A stretch of DNA of 33,395 bases from Pimelobacter sp. (lineage in GTDB: Bacteria; Actinomycetota; Actinomycetes; Propionibacteriales; Nocardioidaceae): positions 1 through 33,395 of the forward strand of contig NZZG01000104.1 in assembly GCA_002698575.1 (NCBI GenBank). The letters run 5' to 3'. A program made the position numbers and the translations under genes. The notes under the pieces are model-generated. The model saw nothing but the letters and a program-made list of their open reading frames with translations, was not told the DNA's origin and made no database searches. Every line of letters starts with the position of its first letter. Position 1 is the first letter of the stretch. Below are positions 1-8,678 of the stretch, piece after piece.

Positions 1-200
1 AAGGACGGCCGCAGGCCGCCGCGAAGCGGGCGAGCGAAGCTCGATCCTTGACGGCGGGAGCAGGTCGGCTACGCGCGCGGCCCCACCACCGCAACCACTC
101 GGACCAACCCGAAGGAGCAGCCGGGCTCATGGTGCGGCCCCACCCCCCCCGCAACCACCAGGACCACCCCCGAAGCACAGCTCGGCCACGCGCGGCCGCA
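1..200. repeat. Left-end GC-rich intergenic repeat, inverted relative to the right end
   Basis: No credible gene lies in 1-290. Positions 42-56 (CGATCCTTGACGGCG) and 65-80 (TCGGCTACGCGCGCGG) are found again, in the same order and nearly the same spacing but inverted, at 33228-33267. Outward of this core, imperfect direct copies with a period of about 57-58 bp start at 77, 134 and 192, each opening with GCGGCC and carrying CGCAACCAC or CCCGAAG blocks. This is seen in the sequence. That it belongs to a dispersed, genome-wide family is inference. Positions 201-290 hold only the priA promoter region. Confidence 0.6.
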
Positions 201-290
201 CCGCGGTGACCACAGACACCGGGCCCGGGACCAGGCGTGACTCCCTGCACGAGCTCAGCGGCCGTCGGTGCCGACTGGTAGACAACGGCC

Positions 291-2366
291 ATGACCGAGT
301 CGCGCGCACCTGCTCGCGCCGCCCAGGACCCGGGGGGCCAGCCCGAGCTGCTGCCCGGGATGGTCCGCTCGACGGTCAAGCAGTCGCAGGCCAAGGCCCG
401 CGCGACCAAGGAGCGCAAGGCCGCCGAGGCCGCGATCACGGAGACCGACCCGGTCGCGCGGGTGCTGGTGGACGTCTCGCTGCCGCACCTGGACCGCACC
501 TTCGACTACGCGGTCCCGGAGACGATGGCGGCCTCCGCCCGGCCGGGCGCGCGGGTCAAGGTGCGCTTCGCGGGCCACGACGTCGACGGCTACGTCGTGG
601 CGCGGGTAGCGACCAGCGACCACCACGGTGCACTGGCGCCGCTGCGGCGCGTGGTCAGCCCCGAGTGCGTCCTGACACCGGAGATCGCCGCCTTGGCCGG
701 CGACGTCGCCGAGAGGTACGCCGGAGTGCGCGCCGACGTGCTGCGGCTCGCCGTACCTCCGCGGCACGCGACCACGGAGAAGGAGACGTCGCCGGCGGAG
801 CCCGCGCTGGCAGCCGCCCACAGCGCACCCGACGGCCCCGACGCCTGGAGCCGCTACCCGCACGCCGCGCCCTTCCTGCGTCACCTCGCGGAGGGTGGGG
901 CGCCGCGCGCCGCCTGGGCCGCCGCACCCGGCGACGACTGGGCCGCGATGCTGGCCGAGGCGGCGGCGTCCACACTGCGCCACGGTCGGGGCTCCGTGCT
1001 GTGCGTGCCCGACGGCAAGGACGCGGCCCGGGTGGGCGAGGCGTTGACCTCACGCCTCGGCGAGGGCCACCACGTGGTGCTCACCGCCGAGTCGGGTCCT
1101 GCCCAGCGCTACCGCGACTTCCTCGCCGTGGCGCGAGGCACGCGGCGCATCGTGGTGGGCAGCCGCGCGGCTGCCTTCGCGCCCGTGCACGCCCTCGGCC
1201 TCGTGGCCATCTGGGACGACGGCGACGACCTGCACGCCGAGCCGCGCGCGCCCTACCCGCACACCCGCGAGGTGCTGCTGATGCGGGCGACGCGCGAGCG
1301 CGCCGCCGCGCTGGTCGGCGGCTTCTCGCGCAGTGTCGAGGCGGACTTCCTGGTCCGTACGGGCTGGGCGCGGGACCTGGCTCCTCCTCGTGAGGAGGTG
1401 CGCCGACGCGCGACGGTGCAGGTGAGTGGCGCTAGCGACGTCGCCCGCATGCGTGACCCCGGAGGTCAGGGTGCCCGGGTGCCGACCGAGGTGCACGCGT
1501 TGCTGCGCGGCGCCCTCGAGCAGGGCCCCGTGCTGGTGCAGACGCCGCGGGCGGGCTACGCACTGGCCCTGGCCTGCGAGCGCTGCCGCACGCCTGCCGC
1601 CTGCCGCACCTGCCAGGGCCCCCTGGCGCTGAGGTCCGCCGCGACCCCGCCGGCCTGCCGGTGGTGCGGGATCGACGCGCAGGGTTGGTCGTGCCCCGAG
1701 TGCGGGGCCGCCGGCCTGCGGGCGCCCGTGCTGGGGGAGGCCCGCACCGGTGAGGAGCTCGGCAGGTCGTTCCCGAGCTCCCGGGTGATCACCTCGGCCG
1801 GGGACCACGTCGTACGGCGGGTCGATGCCCGGCCCGGGATCGTGGTCGCGACGCCGGGCGCCGAGCCGATCGCCGAGGGCGGCTACTGCGCGGTCGTCCT
1901 GCTCGACACCTGGCTGCTCCTGGCCCGCGACGACTCCCGGGCCGACGAGGAGGCGCTGCGTCGCTGGAGCAACGCGGTGGGCCTGCTGCGACCCGGCGGG
2001 CAGGCGCTCGCGGTCGGTGACCCCGCCCATCCCGCGCTGCAGGCACTCGTGCGCTGGGACCAGCCCGGCTTCGCGCGTCGGCTCTCCGAGGAGCGCCAGG
2101 AGGCGCGGCTGCCGCCGTCGGTGCGGCTCGCCACGGTCACCGGTGAGCCGGGGGCGCTCGACGACGTCCTGACCCTGCTGGCCCCACCGGCCCACATCGA
2201 GGTCCTGGGTCCGGTGCCTGCGGGGGACGACGAGGAACGCCTGGTCCTGCGCACCCCGCGCTCGCACGGGCCCGGGCTCGCCCGAGCCCTGGGCGAGCTG
2301 CAGCGGGTGCGGGCGAGCCGCAAGCTGGATGCCGTTCGGGTGCAGGTCGACCCGGTCAGCCTCTGA
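291..2366 (+). CDS. priA: PriA-like primosomal protein N' without a working helicase motor
   Basis: This 691-residue protein resembles the actinobacterial form of PriA, the replication-restart protein that binds forked DNA. The N-terminal 3'-DNA-binding part (about residues 55-155) is recognisable. The zinc module is intact, with CxxC pairs at 429/432, 438/441, 456/459 and 468/471. No Walker A motif (GxxGxGKT) is visible, and the DEEH-type Walker B region reads as DDGD in a segment beginning LVAIWDDGDDLH, so ATP-driven unwinding is unlikely. Loss of the motor is known for actinobacterial PriA homologues. The start ATG follows TAGACA (279-284) by 6 nt and has no Shine-Dalgarno sequence, which fits a leaderless message, although TAGACA is an imperfect -10. 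It heads the conserved priA-def-fmt-rsmB neighbourhood. The residues before about 50 are Ala/Lys-rich and variable. Confidence 0.88.
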   Translation: MTESRAPARAAQDPGGQPELLPGMVRSTVKQSQAKARATKERKAAEAAITETDPVARVLVDVSLPHLDRTFDYAVPETMAASARPGARVKVRFAGHDVDGYVVARVATSDHHGALAPLRRVVSPECVLTPEIAALAGDVAERYAGVRADVLRLAVPPRHATTEKETSPAEPALAAAHSAPDGPDAWSRYPHAAPFLRHLAEGGAPRAAWAAAPGDDWAAMLAEAAASTLRHGRGSVLCVPDGKDAARVGEALTSRLGEGHHVVLTAESGPAQRYRDFLAVARGTRRIVVGSRAAAFAPVHALGLVAIWDDGDDLHAEPRAPYPHTREVLLMRATRERAAALVGGFSRSVEADFLVRTGWARDLAPPREEVRRRATVQVSGASDVARMRDPGGQGARVPTEVHALLRGALEQGPVLVQTPRAGYALALACERCRTPAACRTCQGPLALRSAATPPACRWCGIDAQGWSCPECGAAGLRAPVLGEARTGEELGRSFPSSRVITSAGDHVVRRVDARPGIVVATPGAEPIAEGGYCAVVLLDTWLLLARDDSRADEEALRRWSNAVGLLRPGGQALAVGDPAHPALQALVRWDQPGFARRLSEERQEARLPPSVRLATVTGEPGALDDVLTLLAPPAHIEVLGPVPAGDDEERLVLRTPRSHGPGLARALGELQRVRASRKLDAVRVQVDPVSL

Positions 2367-2422
2367 GCGAGCCGGTCAGTGCGGAGACGGAACCGTTGTC
2401 GCAGCCGTATCGTCACACCACC

Positions 2423-3256
2423 ATGAAGAACTACCTCGCGCTGCCCCTCTCCGCCCTGGCCCTCGTGCTGCTGGGTGGATGCGGCGGTGACTCCGGCGTC
2501 GACGTGGCGAGTGACCCCGCCGGCACTCCGTCCGCGGCGCCGTCGGCGAGTCCCACGGCGGCCGAGGACCCCGTCATGCTCACGCACCCGACCGGCGCCG
2601 ACGACGTCGTGCTCTCGATCGAGACCGGTGGCGGGTTCGTGCCGGTGGAGTACGCGTTCACCAACCAGCCGACCGTGCTGCTGTCGGGCGACGGACGCCT
2701 GTTCCGACAGGGCGAGAGCCGCCAGCAGACGCGACTGATCCCGATGACGGTGACGACGCTGGACGAGGCCCAGGTGCAGGAGATCCTGCGACTTGCCGAG
2801 GACGCGGGACTGCTCGGCACCCCACCGGACTACACCGACACCAGCGGCCCGCAGATCTCCGATGCGCCGACCACCTCGGTCGTCCTGAGCGCCGGGGGCG
2901 AGACCTGGCGCCACGACGCCTACGACCTGGGCCAGGACGACGAGCAGGCGGCGCGCGCGGCGCTCGGGGACTTCATCGTGGCTGTGACCGCGCTCGCCGA
3001 CGGTCTCGAGGCCGAGGACTTCGCACCGACCGAGCTCGCGGCGTACGTCATGCCGACCGGCCTGGACCGTGACGTCGAGCCGTGGCCCTCGGACGAGGTG
3101 TCGTTGGCCGACATCGACGGCTGTCAGGTGGTGCCGGCCCAGGGACTCCTCGACCCGCTCGGCGAGGCCTCGCTGACGACGATGTTCCGCCAAGACGGCG
3201 CTGTCTACTCGGTCTCGGCCGCCGCGGTCCTCCCCGGCGACCGGCCCTGCTCCTGA
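2423..3256 (+). CDS. Secreted lipoprotein of unknown function
   Basis: A 277-residue protein starting at ATG 2423. It has a short basic N-terminus (MKNY), a hydrophobic core and a lipobox LGGC with the lipidated Cys at residue 20, followed by a Gly/Asp/Ser/Pro/Ala-rich linker typical of exported actinobacterial lipoproteins. The globular part (about residues 55-277) is acidic and I do not recognise its family. An in-frame TTG lies 27 nt upstream, but the ATG places the signal peptide correctly. TATCGT at 2408-2413 could be a -10 giving a leader of only a few nucleotides. It ends 5 nt before the convergent ppk2 gene, so the two transcripts probably overlap. Confidence 0.8.
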   Translation: MKNYLALPLSALALVLLGGCGGDSGVDVASDPAGTPSAAPSASPTAAEDPVMLTHPTGADDVVLSIETGGGFVPVEYAFTNQPTVLLSGDGRLFRQGESRQQTRLIPMTVTTLDEAQVQEILRLAEDAGLLGTPPDYTDTSGPQISDAPTTSVVLSAGGETWRHDAYDLGQDDEQAARAALGDFIVAVTALADGLEAEDFAPTELAAYVMPTGLDRDVEPWPSDEVSLADIDGCQVVPAQGLLDPLGEASLTTMFRQDGAVYSVSAAAVLPGDRPCS

Positions 3257-3261
3257 GCCCT

Positions 3262-4152
3262 TTAGTCGCCGACCGCCTCGACGCCGCGGACCACGATCAG
3301 CGGGTCGGGGGTGCCGACGACCTCGTGATCCTTGCCGTCGTACTCGAAGCCCGACAGGAAGTGCCGCATCGCGTTGATCCGGGCGCGCTTCTTGTCGTTC
3401 GACTTGATGGTGGTCCACGGTGCCCACTCGGTGTCGGTCCGGCGGAACATGGCTTCCTTGGCAGCGGTGTAGGCGTCCCACTTGTCCAGCGACTGCAGGT
3501 CCATCGGTGACAGCTTCCACTGCCGCACCGGGTCGACCTGCCGGATGATGAACCGGGTGCGCTGCTCGGACTGCGTCACCGAGAACCAGAACTTCGTGAC
3601 CGAGATCCCACTGTCGACGAGCATCCGCTCGAAGAGGGGGGCCTGCCCCATGAACTGCTCGTACTGCTCGTGGTCGGCGAAGCCCATCACCCGCTCGACC
3701 CCGGCCCGGTTGTACCAGGAGCGGTCGAAGAGGACCATCTCGCCGGCCGTCGGGAGATGCTGGACGTAGCGCTGGAAGTACCACTCCGACTGCTCGCGGT
3801 CGCTCGGCTTGGTCAGCGCGACGGTCCGGGCGTAGCGGGGGTTGAGGTGCTCCATGAAGCGCTTGATCGTGCCTCCCTTCCCGGCCGCGTCGCGGCCCTC
3901 GAAGAGCAGGACGTGCTTGGTGCCGGTGCGGGCCGCCCAGCTCTGGAACTTCAGCAGCTCCACCTGGAGGAGGTACTTGGTCTCGTCGTAGACGGTGCGG
4001 TCCAGACGCTGCTCGTAGGGGTAGTTCTCCCGCCAGGTGTCGACGGCGCGGCCGGCCGGGTCGATCAGGACCGGGTCGTCGTCGTGGTCCTCGCCGATCC
4101 GGTGGCCCTCGATCTGCAGGCGGTCGATGTAGTGGCGTACGTCGTCAAGCAC
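3262..4152 (-). CDS. ppk2: Polyphosphate kinase 2
   Basis: PPK2 transfers phosphate between inorganic polyphosphate and nucleotides, usually ADP or GDP. From GTG 4152 the protein is 296 residues. It carries Walker A FEGRDAAGKGG (about 84-94), the lid/Walker B segment FDRSWYNRAGVE (about 142-153) and the PPK2-specific region with WYFQRYVQHLP. The length fits a one-domain PPK2. The start was chosen because TAGCGT (4165-4160) lies 7 nt before this GTG, the leaderless spacing seen for other genes here; an in-frame GTG at 4161 is the alternative. It is convergent with the lipoprotein and divergent from def. Assignment to a PPK2 subclass (ADP- or GDP-preferring) cannot be made by eye. Confidence 0.92.
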   Translation of the reverse strand: MLDDVRHYIDRLQIEGHRIGEDHDDDPVLIDPAGRAVDTWRENYPYEQRLDRTVYDETKYLLQVELLKFQSWAARTGTKHVLLFEGRDAAGKGGTIKRFMEHLNPRYARTVALTKPSDREQSEWYFQRYVQHLPTAGEMVLFDRSWYNRAGVERVMGFADHEQYEQFMGQAPLFERMLVDSGISVTKFWFSVTQSEQRTRFIIRQVDPVRQWKLSPMDLQSLDKWDAYTAAKEAMFRRTDTEWAPWTTIKSNDKKRARINAMRHFLSGFEYDGKDHEVVGTPDPLIVVRGVEAVGD

Positions 4153-4159
4153 GCACCGC

Positions 4160-4165
4160 ACGCTA
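4160..4165 (-). promoter_or_regulatory. Candidate -10 box for leaderless ppk2
   Basis: Read on the minus strand, TAGCGT fits the actinobacterial TANNNT -10 and is followed by 7 nt and then the GTG start at 4152, leaving no room for a ribosome binding site. Confidence 0.45.
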
Positions 4166-4312
4166 GGGAGGACGGATGAACAGCAGGTGACTGCGCCGCG
4201 TGGCCTCGGGCTCCCGGGCCCAGGCTGCACCGCTGCGGAGGCGACCCCTAAACTCTGCACAGGCGCACTCCCGGGCAGACAGGGCGCCCGAACCCATCTT
4301 GCAAGGAGCTCC

Positions 4313-4858
4313 GTGGCCATCCAGCCGATCCGCCTCTTCGGGGACCCGGTGCTGCGCTCCAAGGCGCAGGAGGTCGTGGACTTCGACAAGGAGCTGCGCA
4401 CCCTCGTCGCCGATCTCACCGACACGATGCTCGAGGCCCCGGGCGCGGGACTCGCGGCGCCCCAGATCGGGGTCGGGCTGCGCGTGTTCACCTGGAACGT
4501 CGACGGCGAGGTCGGTCACCTGGTCAACCCCGACCTCACCTTGTCCAGCGAGCTCCAGGACGGCCCGGAGGGGTGCCTGTCGCTCCCGGACCTGACCTTC
4601 GACTGCACCCGTGCGCTCTCGGTGGTCGCACGCGGATGGTCGATGTACGGCGAACCGGTCACCATCGAGGGCAGCGAGCTGCTGGCCCGGGCGATCCAGC
4701 ACGAGACCGACCACCTGGACGGTGTGCTCTTCATCGACCGCCTCGACCCCGCCGCGCGCAAGCTGGCCATGCGCGAGATCCGTGAGTCGGAGTGGTTCGG
4801 GCTGGAGCTGCCCACCGTCAAGGTCAGCCCGCACCCGACGCGCGGTCTGGGGCTCTGA
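4313..4858 (+). CDS. def: Peptide deformylase
   Basis: Removes the formyl group from the N-terminal methionine of new proteins in the cytoplasm. The 181-residue protein has all three hallmark motifs: GAGLAAPQ (44-51), EGCLSLP (86-92, metal ligand Cys88) and QHETDHLDG (129-137, ligands His130 and His134, catalytic Glu131). The GTG start is preceded by AAGGAG (4303-4308). The open frame continues upstream to 4187 but that stretch has no family similarity. TAAACT (4249-4254) is a candidate -10 giving a leader of about 50 nt. fmt follows after 9 nt, so the enzymes that add and remove the formyl group are co-transcribed. Confidence 0.95.
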   Translation: MAIQPIRLFGDPVLRSKAQEVVDFDKELRTLVADLTDTMLEAPGAGLAAPQIGVGLRVFTWNVDGEVGHLVNPDLTLSSELQDGPEGCLSLPDLTFDCTRALSVVARGWSMYGEPVTIEGSELLARAIQHETDHLDGVLFIDRLDPAARKLAMREIRESEWFGLELPTVKVSPHPTRGLGL

Positions 4859-4867
4859 GCCGCACCG

Positions 4868-5809
4868 ATGAGACTCGTCTTCGCCGGCACCCCCGAGGTG
4901 GCCGTGCCCGCCCTCGAGGCGATCCACGCCTCCGACCACGACCTGGTCGGCGTCGTCACCCGTCCCGACGCCCCGTCCGGTCGTGGCCGCAAGCTCGTTG
5001 CGAGCCCGGTCGCCCAGCGGGCCGAGGAGCTCGGCATCGAGGTGCTCAAGCCCGAGCACCCGCGCGACCCCGAGTTCCAGGCCGCGCTGCGCGCCCTCGA
5101 GCCGGACTGCTGTCCCGTGGTCGCCTACGGCGCCCTGCTTCCGCAGTCGGCACTCGACATCGTGCCGCTCGGCTGGGTGAACCTGCACTTCTCCTGCCTG
5201 CCGGCCTGGCGAGGCGCCGCGCCGGTCCAGCACGCCATCTGGGCCGGTGACGAGGTCACCGGAGCCACGACCTTCCGGATCGTGAAGGCGATGGACGCCG
5301 GGCCCACGTTCGGCGTGATGACCGAGCGGATCCGACCCACCGACACGGCAGGTGACCTGCTCACGCGTCTGGCCGAGGGGGGCGCCGGACTCCTGGTCGC
5401 CACGCTCGACGGCCTCGAGAAGGGTGAGATCGCGGCCCTCGACCAACCCACGGACGGCGTCAGCCTCGCGCCGAAGATCCTCGTCGAGGACGCCCACGTG
5501 GACTGGACCGAGCCGGCCGCCGCGGTGGACCGGCGGATCCGCGCCTGCACCCCGGCGCCGGGCGCCTGGTCGACGCACGAGGGCGAGCGCATCAAGATCG
5601 GTCCCGTCACGCTGACCGACCCCGCCGACGGGCTGCGACTTCCGCCCGGTGAGCTGGCGGTCGGCAAGAAGCAGGTGCTGATCGGCACCGGCTCGTACGC
5701 CGTGCGCCTCGGCGAGGTCAAGCCGTTCGGCAAGAAGCAGATGGACGCGGCCGACTGGGCGCGCGGAGCTCGGTTGGAGTCCGGACTCGTCCTGGGCGCC
5801 GATGGCTGA
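4868..5809 (+). CDS. fmt: Methionyl-tRNA formyltransferase
   Basis: Formylates initiator Met-tRNA using 10-formyl-tetrahydrofolate. The 313-residue length is usual for the family. The catalytic trio is visible as Asn105, His107 and Asp143, next to the conserved loop [11 protein letters not shown] (109-119). The C-terminal tRNA-binding domain spans about 205-310. It begins 9 nt after def, and its last 8 nt overlap the start of rsmB, so def-fmt-rsmB read as one translationally coupled operon. Confidence 0.96.
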   Translation: MRLVFAGTPEVAVPALEAIHASDHDLVGVVTRPDAPSGRGRKLVASPVAQRAEELGIEVLKPEHPRDPEFQAALRALEPDCCPVVAYGALLPQSALDIVPLGWVNLHFSCLPAWRGAAPVQHAIWAGDEVTGATTFRIVKAMDAGPTFGVMTERIRPTDTAGDLLTRLAEGGAGLLVATLDGLEKGEIAALDQPTDGVSLAPKILVEDAHVDWTEPAAAVDRRIRACTPAPGAWSTHEGERIKIGPVTLTDPADGLRLPPGELAVGKKQVLIGTGSYAVRLGEVKPFGKKQMDAADWARGARLESGLVLGADG

Positions 5810-7208
5810 CCAGCCGCGTCGTCGTGCCCGCGACGGGCGGGGTGGACAGGTCGGTCGCGGCCCGCGGCGGCCCGACGTCGACGTCGCACGCCTCGCAGCG
5901 CTCCAGGTCCTCAAGACGGTGCGGGTCGACGACGCCTACACCAACCTGGTCCTGCCCGCGGTCGTGAGCCACTTCGCGCTGGGCCCGCGCGACGCGGCCT
6001 TCGTCACCGAGCTCGCCTCGGGCTCCATCCGGTGGCGGGGCACCTACGACGCCGTCCTCGCGGCCTGCATCGATCGCTCGCTGTCCAAGGTGGAGGCGAA
6101 GGTGCTCGACGTGCTGCGGCTGGGGGCGCACCAGCTGCTCGCGATGCGCGTTCCGGACCATGCCGCGATCAGCACGTCGGTCGACCTGGTCCGCTCCACG
6201 GTCAGCGAGGGCGCGGCCGGCTTCACCAACGCGGTGCTGCGCAAGGTCGCCGCACAGGACCTGGAGGCCTGGATCGCCCAGGTCGCCCCCGCGCGCGAGC
6301 GCAACCCGCAGCGTCACGCCGAGGTCGCCTTCAGCCACCCGGCCTGGATCGTCGACGAGCTGCGCAAGACGGTCGGTGCCGCCGAGCTGGAGGCTCTGCT
6401 CGCGGCCGACAACGTCCCGCCCAAGGTCACCCTGGTCGCCCGTCCCGGGCGGTCCACACGCGAGGAGCTGCCGGGCACGCCCACCCCCTACTCGCCGTAC
6501 GGCGTGACGCTGGAGGGCGGTGCCCCCGGTGAGGTCCCGGCGGTGGCCGAGGGGCGGGCCGGGGTCCAGGACGAGGGATCACAGCTGGTCGCCGAGGTCC
6601 TGGCCTCGGCGCAGCTGGAGGGTCGGGACCGCACCTGGGTGGACCTGTGCGCCGGGCCCGGCGGCAAGGCGGCACTCCTCGCGGCCCTTGCTGGGCAGCG
6701 CGGTGCCTCCCTGCTGGCGATCGAGGCGCAAGCCCATCGCGCCCGACTGGTCGCCAGAGCGTTGCGCGACTCGCCGGGCACGGTCGGCGTCGTCACGGCG
6801 GACGGACGCACGCCCCCGTTGGCCGCAGGTTCGGTCGACCGGGTGCTGGTCGACGCACCGTGCTCCGGGCTCGGAGCACTGCGGCGCCGGCCCGAGGCCC
6901 GGTGGCGGCGCAAGCCCAGCGACATGGTGCCGCTGGTGCTGCTGCAACGGACGCTGCTGGGTGCGGCCTTGGACCTGGTACGACCCGGGGGCGTGGTGCT
7001 CTACGCGACCTGCTCGCCGGTCATGTCCGAGACGACCGACCTGGTCAGCGCCGTGGTGGGCGCGCGCAGGGACGTCGTCCTCGAGGACGCCTCCGGCCTG
7101 CTGCCCGGCGTGCCCGACTGTGCCGGACGGCTGCCCGGGACCCTCCAGCTGTGGCCTCATCGGCACCACACCGACGCGATGTTCATGGCCCTGCTGCGCA
7201 AGCAGTAG
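5802..7208 (+). CDS. rsmB: 16S rRNA m5C967 methyltransferase RsmB (Sun/Fmu)
   Basis: A 468-residue SAM-dependent RNA cytosine-C5 methyltransferase. A NusB-like RNA-binding domain covers about 28-155. The Rossmann methyltransferase domain covers about 255-465, with the SAM loop CAGPGGKA (283-290) and the two family cysteines in DAPCSG (Cys354, motif IV) and YATCS (Cys404, motif VI). The basic, low-complexity first 25 residues are typical of actinobacterial members. The ATG lies inside the fmt 3' end (8-nt overlap). The order fmt-rsmB(fmu)-rpe-rib genes is conserved in mycobacteria; here two other units lie between rsmB and rpe. Confidence 0.95.
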   Translation: MADQPRRRARDGRGGQVGRGPRRPDVDVARLAALQVLKTVRVDDAYTNLVLPAVVSHFALGPRDAAFVTELASGSIRWRGTYDAVLAACIDRSLSKVEAKVLDVLRLGAHQLLAMRVPDHAAISTSVDLVRSTVSEGAAGFTNAVLRKVAAQDLEAWIAQVAPARERNPQRHAEVAFSHPAWIVDELRKTVGAAELEALLAADNVPPKVTLVARPGRSTREELPGTPTPYSPYGVTLEGGAPGEVPAVAEGRAGVQDEGSQLVAEVLASAQLEGRDRTWVDLCAGPGGKAALLAALAGQRGASLLAIEAQAHRARLVARALRDSPGTVGVVTADGRTPPLAAGSVDRVLVDAPCSGLGALRRRPEARWRRKPSDMVPLVLLQRTLLGAALDLVRPGGVVLYATCSPVMSETTDLVSAVVGARRDVVLEDASGLLPGVPDCAGRLPGTLQLWPHRHHTDAMFMALLRKQ

Positions 7209-7242
7209 CGCAGGTCGACCTCGACCCGGTCGCTGCGCCGAC

Positions 7243-7248
7243 TACGGT
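7243..7248 (+). promoter_or_regulatory. Candidate -10 box for leaderless LigD-type polymerase gene
   Basis: TACGGT fits TANNNT and lies 6 nt before the GTG at 7255, as for several other genes in this window. Confidence 0.45.
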
Positions 7249-7254
7249 GAGCGG

Positions 7255-8244
7255 GTGGCCACGAAGTCCCCGTCCGTCGAGATCGAGGTCGACGACCGCG
7301 TCGTGCGCATCAGCAACCCGGACCGGGTCTACTTCCCGGCGGTCGGTGGCGGCGGAGCCACCAAGCTCGACCTCGTCGAGTACTACCTGGCGGTCGGACC
7401 GGGCATCGTCAACGCCCTGCTCGAGCGACCCTGCATGCTGCACCGGTTCCCCAAGGGGCTCGAGGGTCCGAAGGTGCACCAGAAGCGGCTCCCCCAGGGG
7501 GCGCCCGGGTGGGTCGAGACCGTGCAGCTGCACTTCCCGCGCTGGAACCGGACCGCCGACGAGCTCTGCGTCACCGAGCTCGGCGCGGTCATCTGGGCGG
7601 TCCAGATGTCGACGGTCGAGTTCCACCCCTGGAACAGCCGTCGCGAGGACCCGGAGAGCCCCGACGAGTGGCGCATCGACCTCGATCCGGGGCCGATGTC
7701 CGACTACGCCCAGGTGCGACGGGTCGCGGCAGTCACCCGCGAGCTCCTCGACGAGCTCGGCGCGGTGGGCTTTCCCAAGACGAGCGGTGGCTCCGGGCTG
7801 CACGTCTACGTCCGGATCAGGCCCGACCACGGTCACCAGGCCGTACGGCGTGCCGCGCTCGCCTTCGCCCGCGAGGTCGAGCGGCGCGCACCCGACGACG
7901 TGACGACCACGTGGTGGCGCAAGGATCGCGACCCCCATCACCTGTTCGTGGACTACAACCAGAACGCCCGTGACCACACGATCGCGGCCGCCTACTCCGT
8001 GCGCGGCGTGCCGGAGGCGAGGGTCTCGGCCCCGGTGCGCTGGGACGAGATCGACGACGCCGAGCCGGGAGACTTCACGATCACCACGATGCCGGCGCGA
8101 TTCGCGGAGGTAGGCGACCTGCACGAGGAGATCGACGCTCACGTCTTCGACCTGGCGCCGCTGCTGGAGTGGGCCGAGCGCGACGAGGGCAACGGCGCGG
8201 CCGTGCCCGACGTACCGCAGGACGAGGAGGGGGCGCAGGCATGA
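7255..8244 (+). CDS. Stand-alone LigD-type DNA polymerase/primase (PolDom)
   Basis: A 329-residue protein equivalent to the polymerase domain of bacterial NHEJ ligase D (an archaeo-eukaryotic-primase superfamily fold), without ligase or phosphoesterase domains. Visible catalytic features are the metal-binding Asp142 and Asp144 in RIDLDPGP, the nucleotide-binding SGGSGLH (177-183, His183) and a DYNQN block near residue 235. These enzymes fill gaps or add nucleotides, often ribonucleotides, during end joining or excision repair. The GTG start follows TACGGT by 6 nt (leaderless). The stop overlaps the ATG of the next gene by 4 nt, suggesting coupled translation. Neither a ku gene nor an ATP-dependent DNA ligase gene is present in the window. 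Confidence 0.88.
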   Translation: MATKSPSVEIEVDDRVVRISNPDRVYFPAVGGGGATKLDLVEYYLAVGPGIVNALLERPCMLHRFPKGLEGPKVHQKRLPQGAPGWVETVQLHFPRWNRTADELCVTELGAVIWAVQMSTVEFHPWNSRREDPESPDEWRIDLDPGPMSDYAQVRRVAAVTRELLDELGAVGFPKTSGGSGLHVYVRIRPDHGHQAVRRAALAFAREVERRAPDDVTTTWWRKDRDPHHLFVDYNQNARDHTIAAAYSVRGVPEARVSAPVRWDEIDDAEPGDFTITTMPARFAEVGDLHEEIDAHVFDLAPLLEWAERDEGNGAAVPDVPQDEEGAQA

Positions 8245-8663
8245 GGGGGGACTGGGACGACGTGAACCGCCGGCTGACGTCGGCGATCATCGCGTTGGAC
8301 CTCGACGACTCGCTGATCGTCGGGGACAAGCAGCAGGTCGTGAAGAAGGGACTGTTCGGTGGCACGAGAGTGGCGCGCGGGCCGCGGCGCTTCGTGCAGG
8401 TGACGGCGGCGCGTGACTTCCTCATCGGCGAGGTCGTCGGCGCGAAGGCCTTCGGCGGGGACTGGGAGATGGCCCCGGAGACGATCGAGACCCTCATCGG
8501 TCGCGGGTGGGAGAAGCCGTGGTCCGAGGAGTTCCGGACCTTCTCCCGTCAGACCCCGTTGATCTCCGCCAACCGGTTGGCACTGCAGCTGGTGCGCGCC
8601 CTGCAGCTGCTGGGCTGCGAGGTCGCCGACCTCGACGTGGAGTTCGTCCGCGAGGAGCAGTGA
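8241..8663 (+). CDS. Small acidic protein, possibly YbjN/TY-Chap-like
   Basis: A 140-residue protein with ATG 8241 overlapping the previous stop codon (ATGA) and a purine-rich GAGGAGGGGG about 8 nt upstream. Alternating short strands and a C-terminal helical part with repeated Leu resemble the YbjN/type-III-chaperone-like (TY-Chap) fold found in many small actinobacterial proteins, but I cannot confirm this by eye. There is no signal peptide, membrane segment or obvious catalytic motif. Its strict coupling to the LigD-type polymerase suggests a linked role, which is inference. It ends 15 nt before the convergent amidotransferase gene. Confidence 0.75.
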   Translation: MRGDWDDVNRRLTSAIIALDLDDSLIVGDKQQVVKKGLFGGTRVARGPRRFVQVTAARDFLIGEVVGAKAFGGDWEMAPETIETLIGRGWEKPWSEEFRTFSRQTPLISANRLALQLVRALQLLGCEVADLDVEFVREEQ

Positions 8664-8678
8664 GTCGGCGGGGGGCGC

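Noticed and set aside
77..199. Possible small gene or CRISPR-like array at the left end
   Set aside because: Copies with a 57-58-bp period are imperfect and C-rich with no spacer structure; the short frame across them has no start signal.
2396..2422. TTG start for the lipoprotein at 2396
   Set aside because: It would add nine polar residues before the signal peptide; ATG 4 codons before the hydrophobic core is the normal lipoprotein start.
4187..4312. An N-terminal extension of peptide deformylase from 4187
   Set aside because: The extra 42 residues have no family counterpart, and GTG 4313 has AAGGAG just upstream.
4163..5914. Open frame of 583 codons antisense to def, fmt and the start of rsmB
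   Set aside because: It covers three well-identified genes and its product has shadow-frame composition (Arg, Gly, Val, Asp) without motifs.
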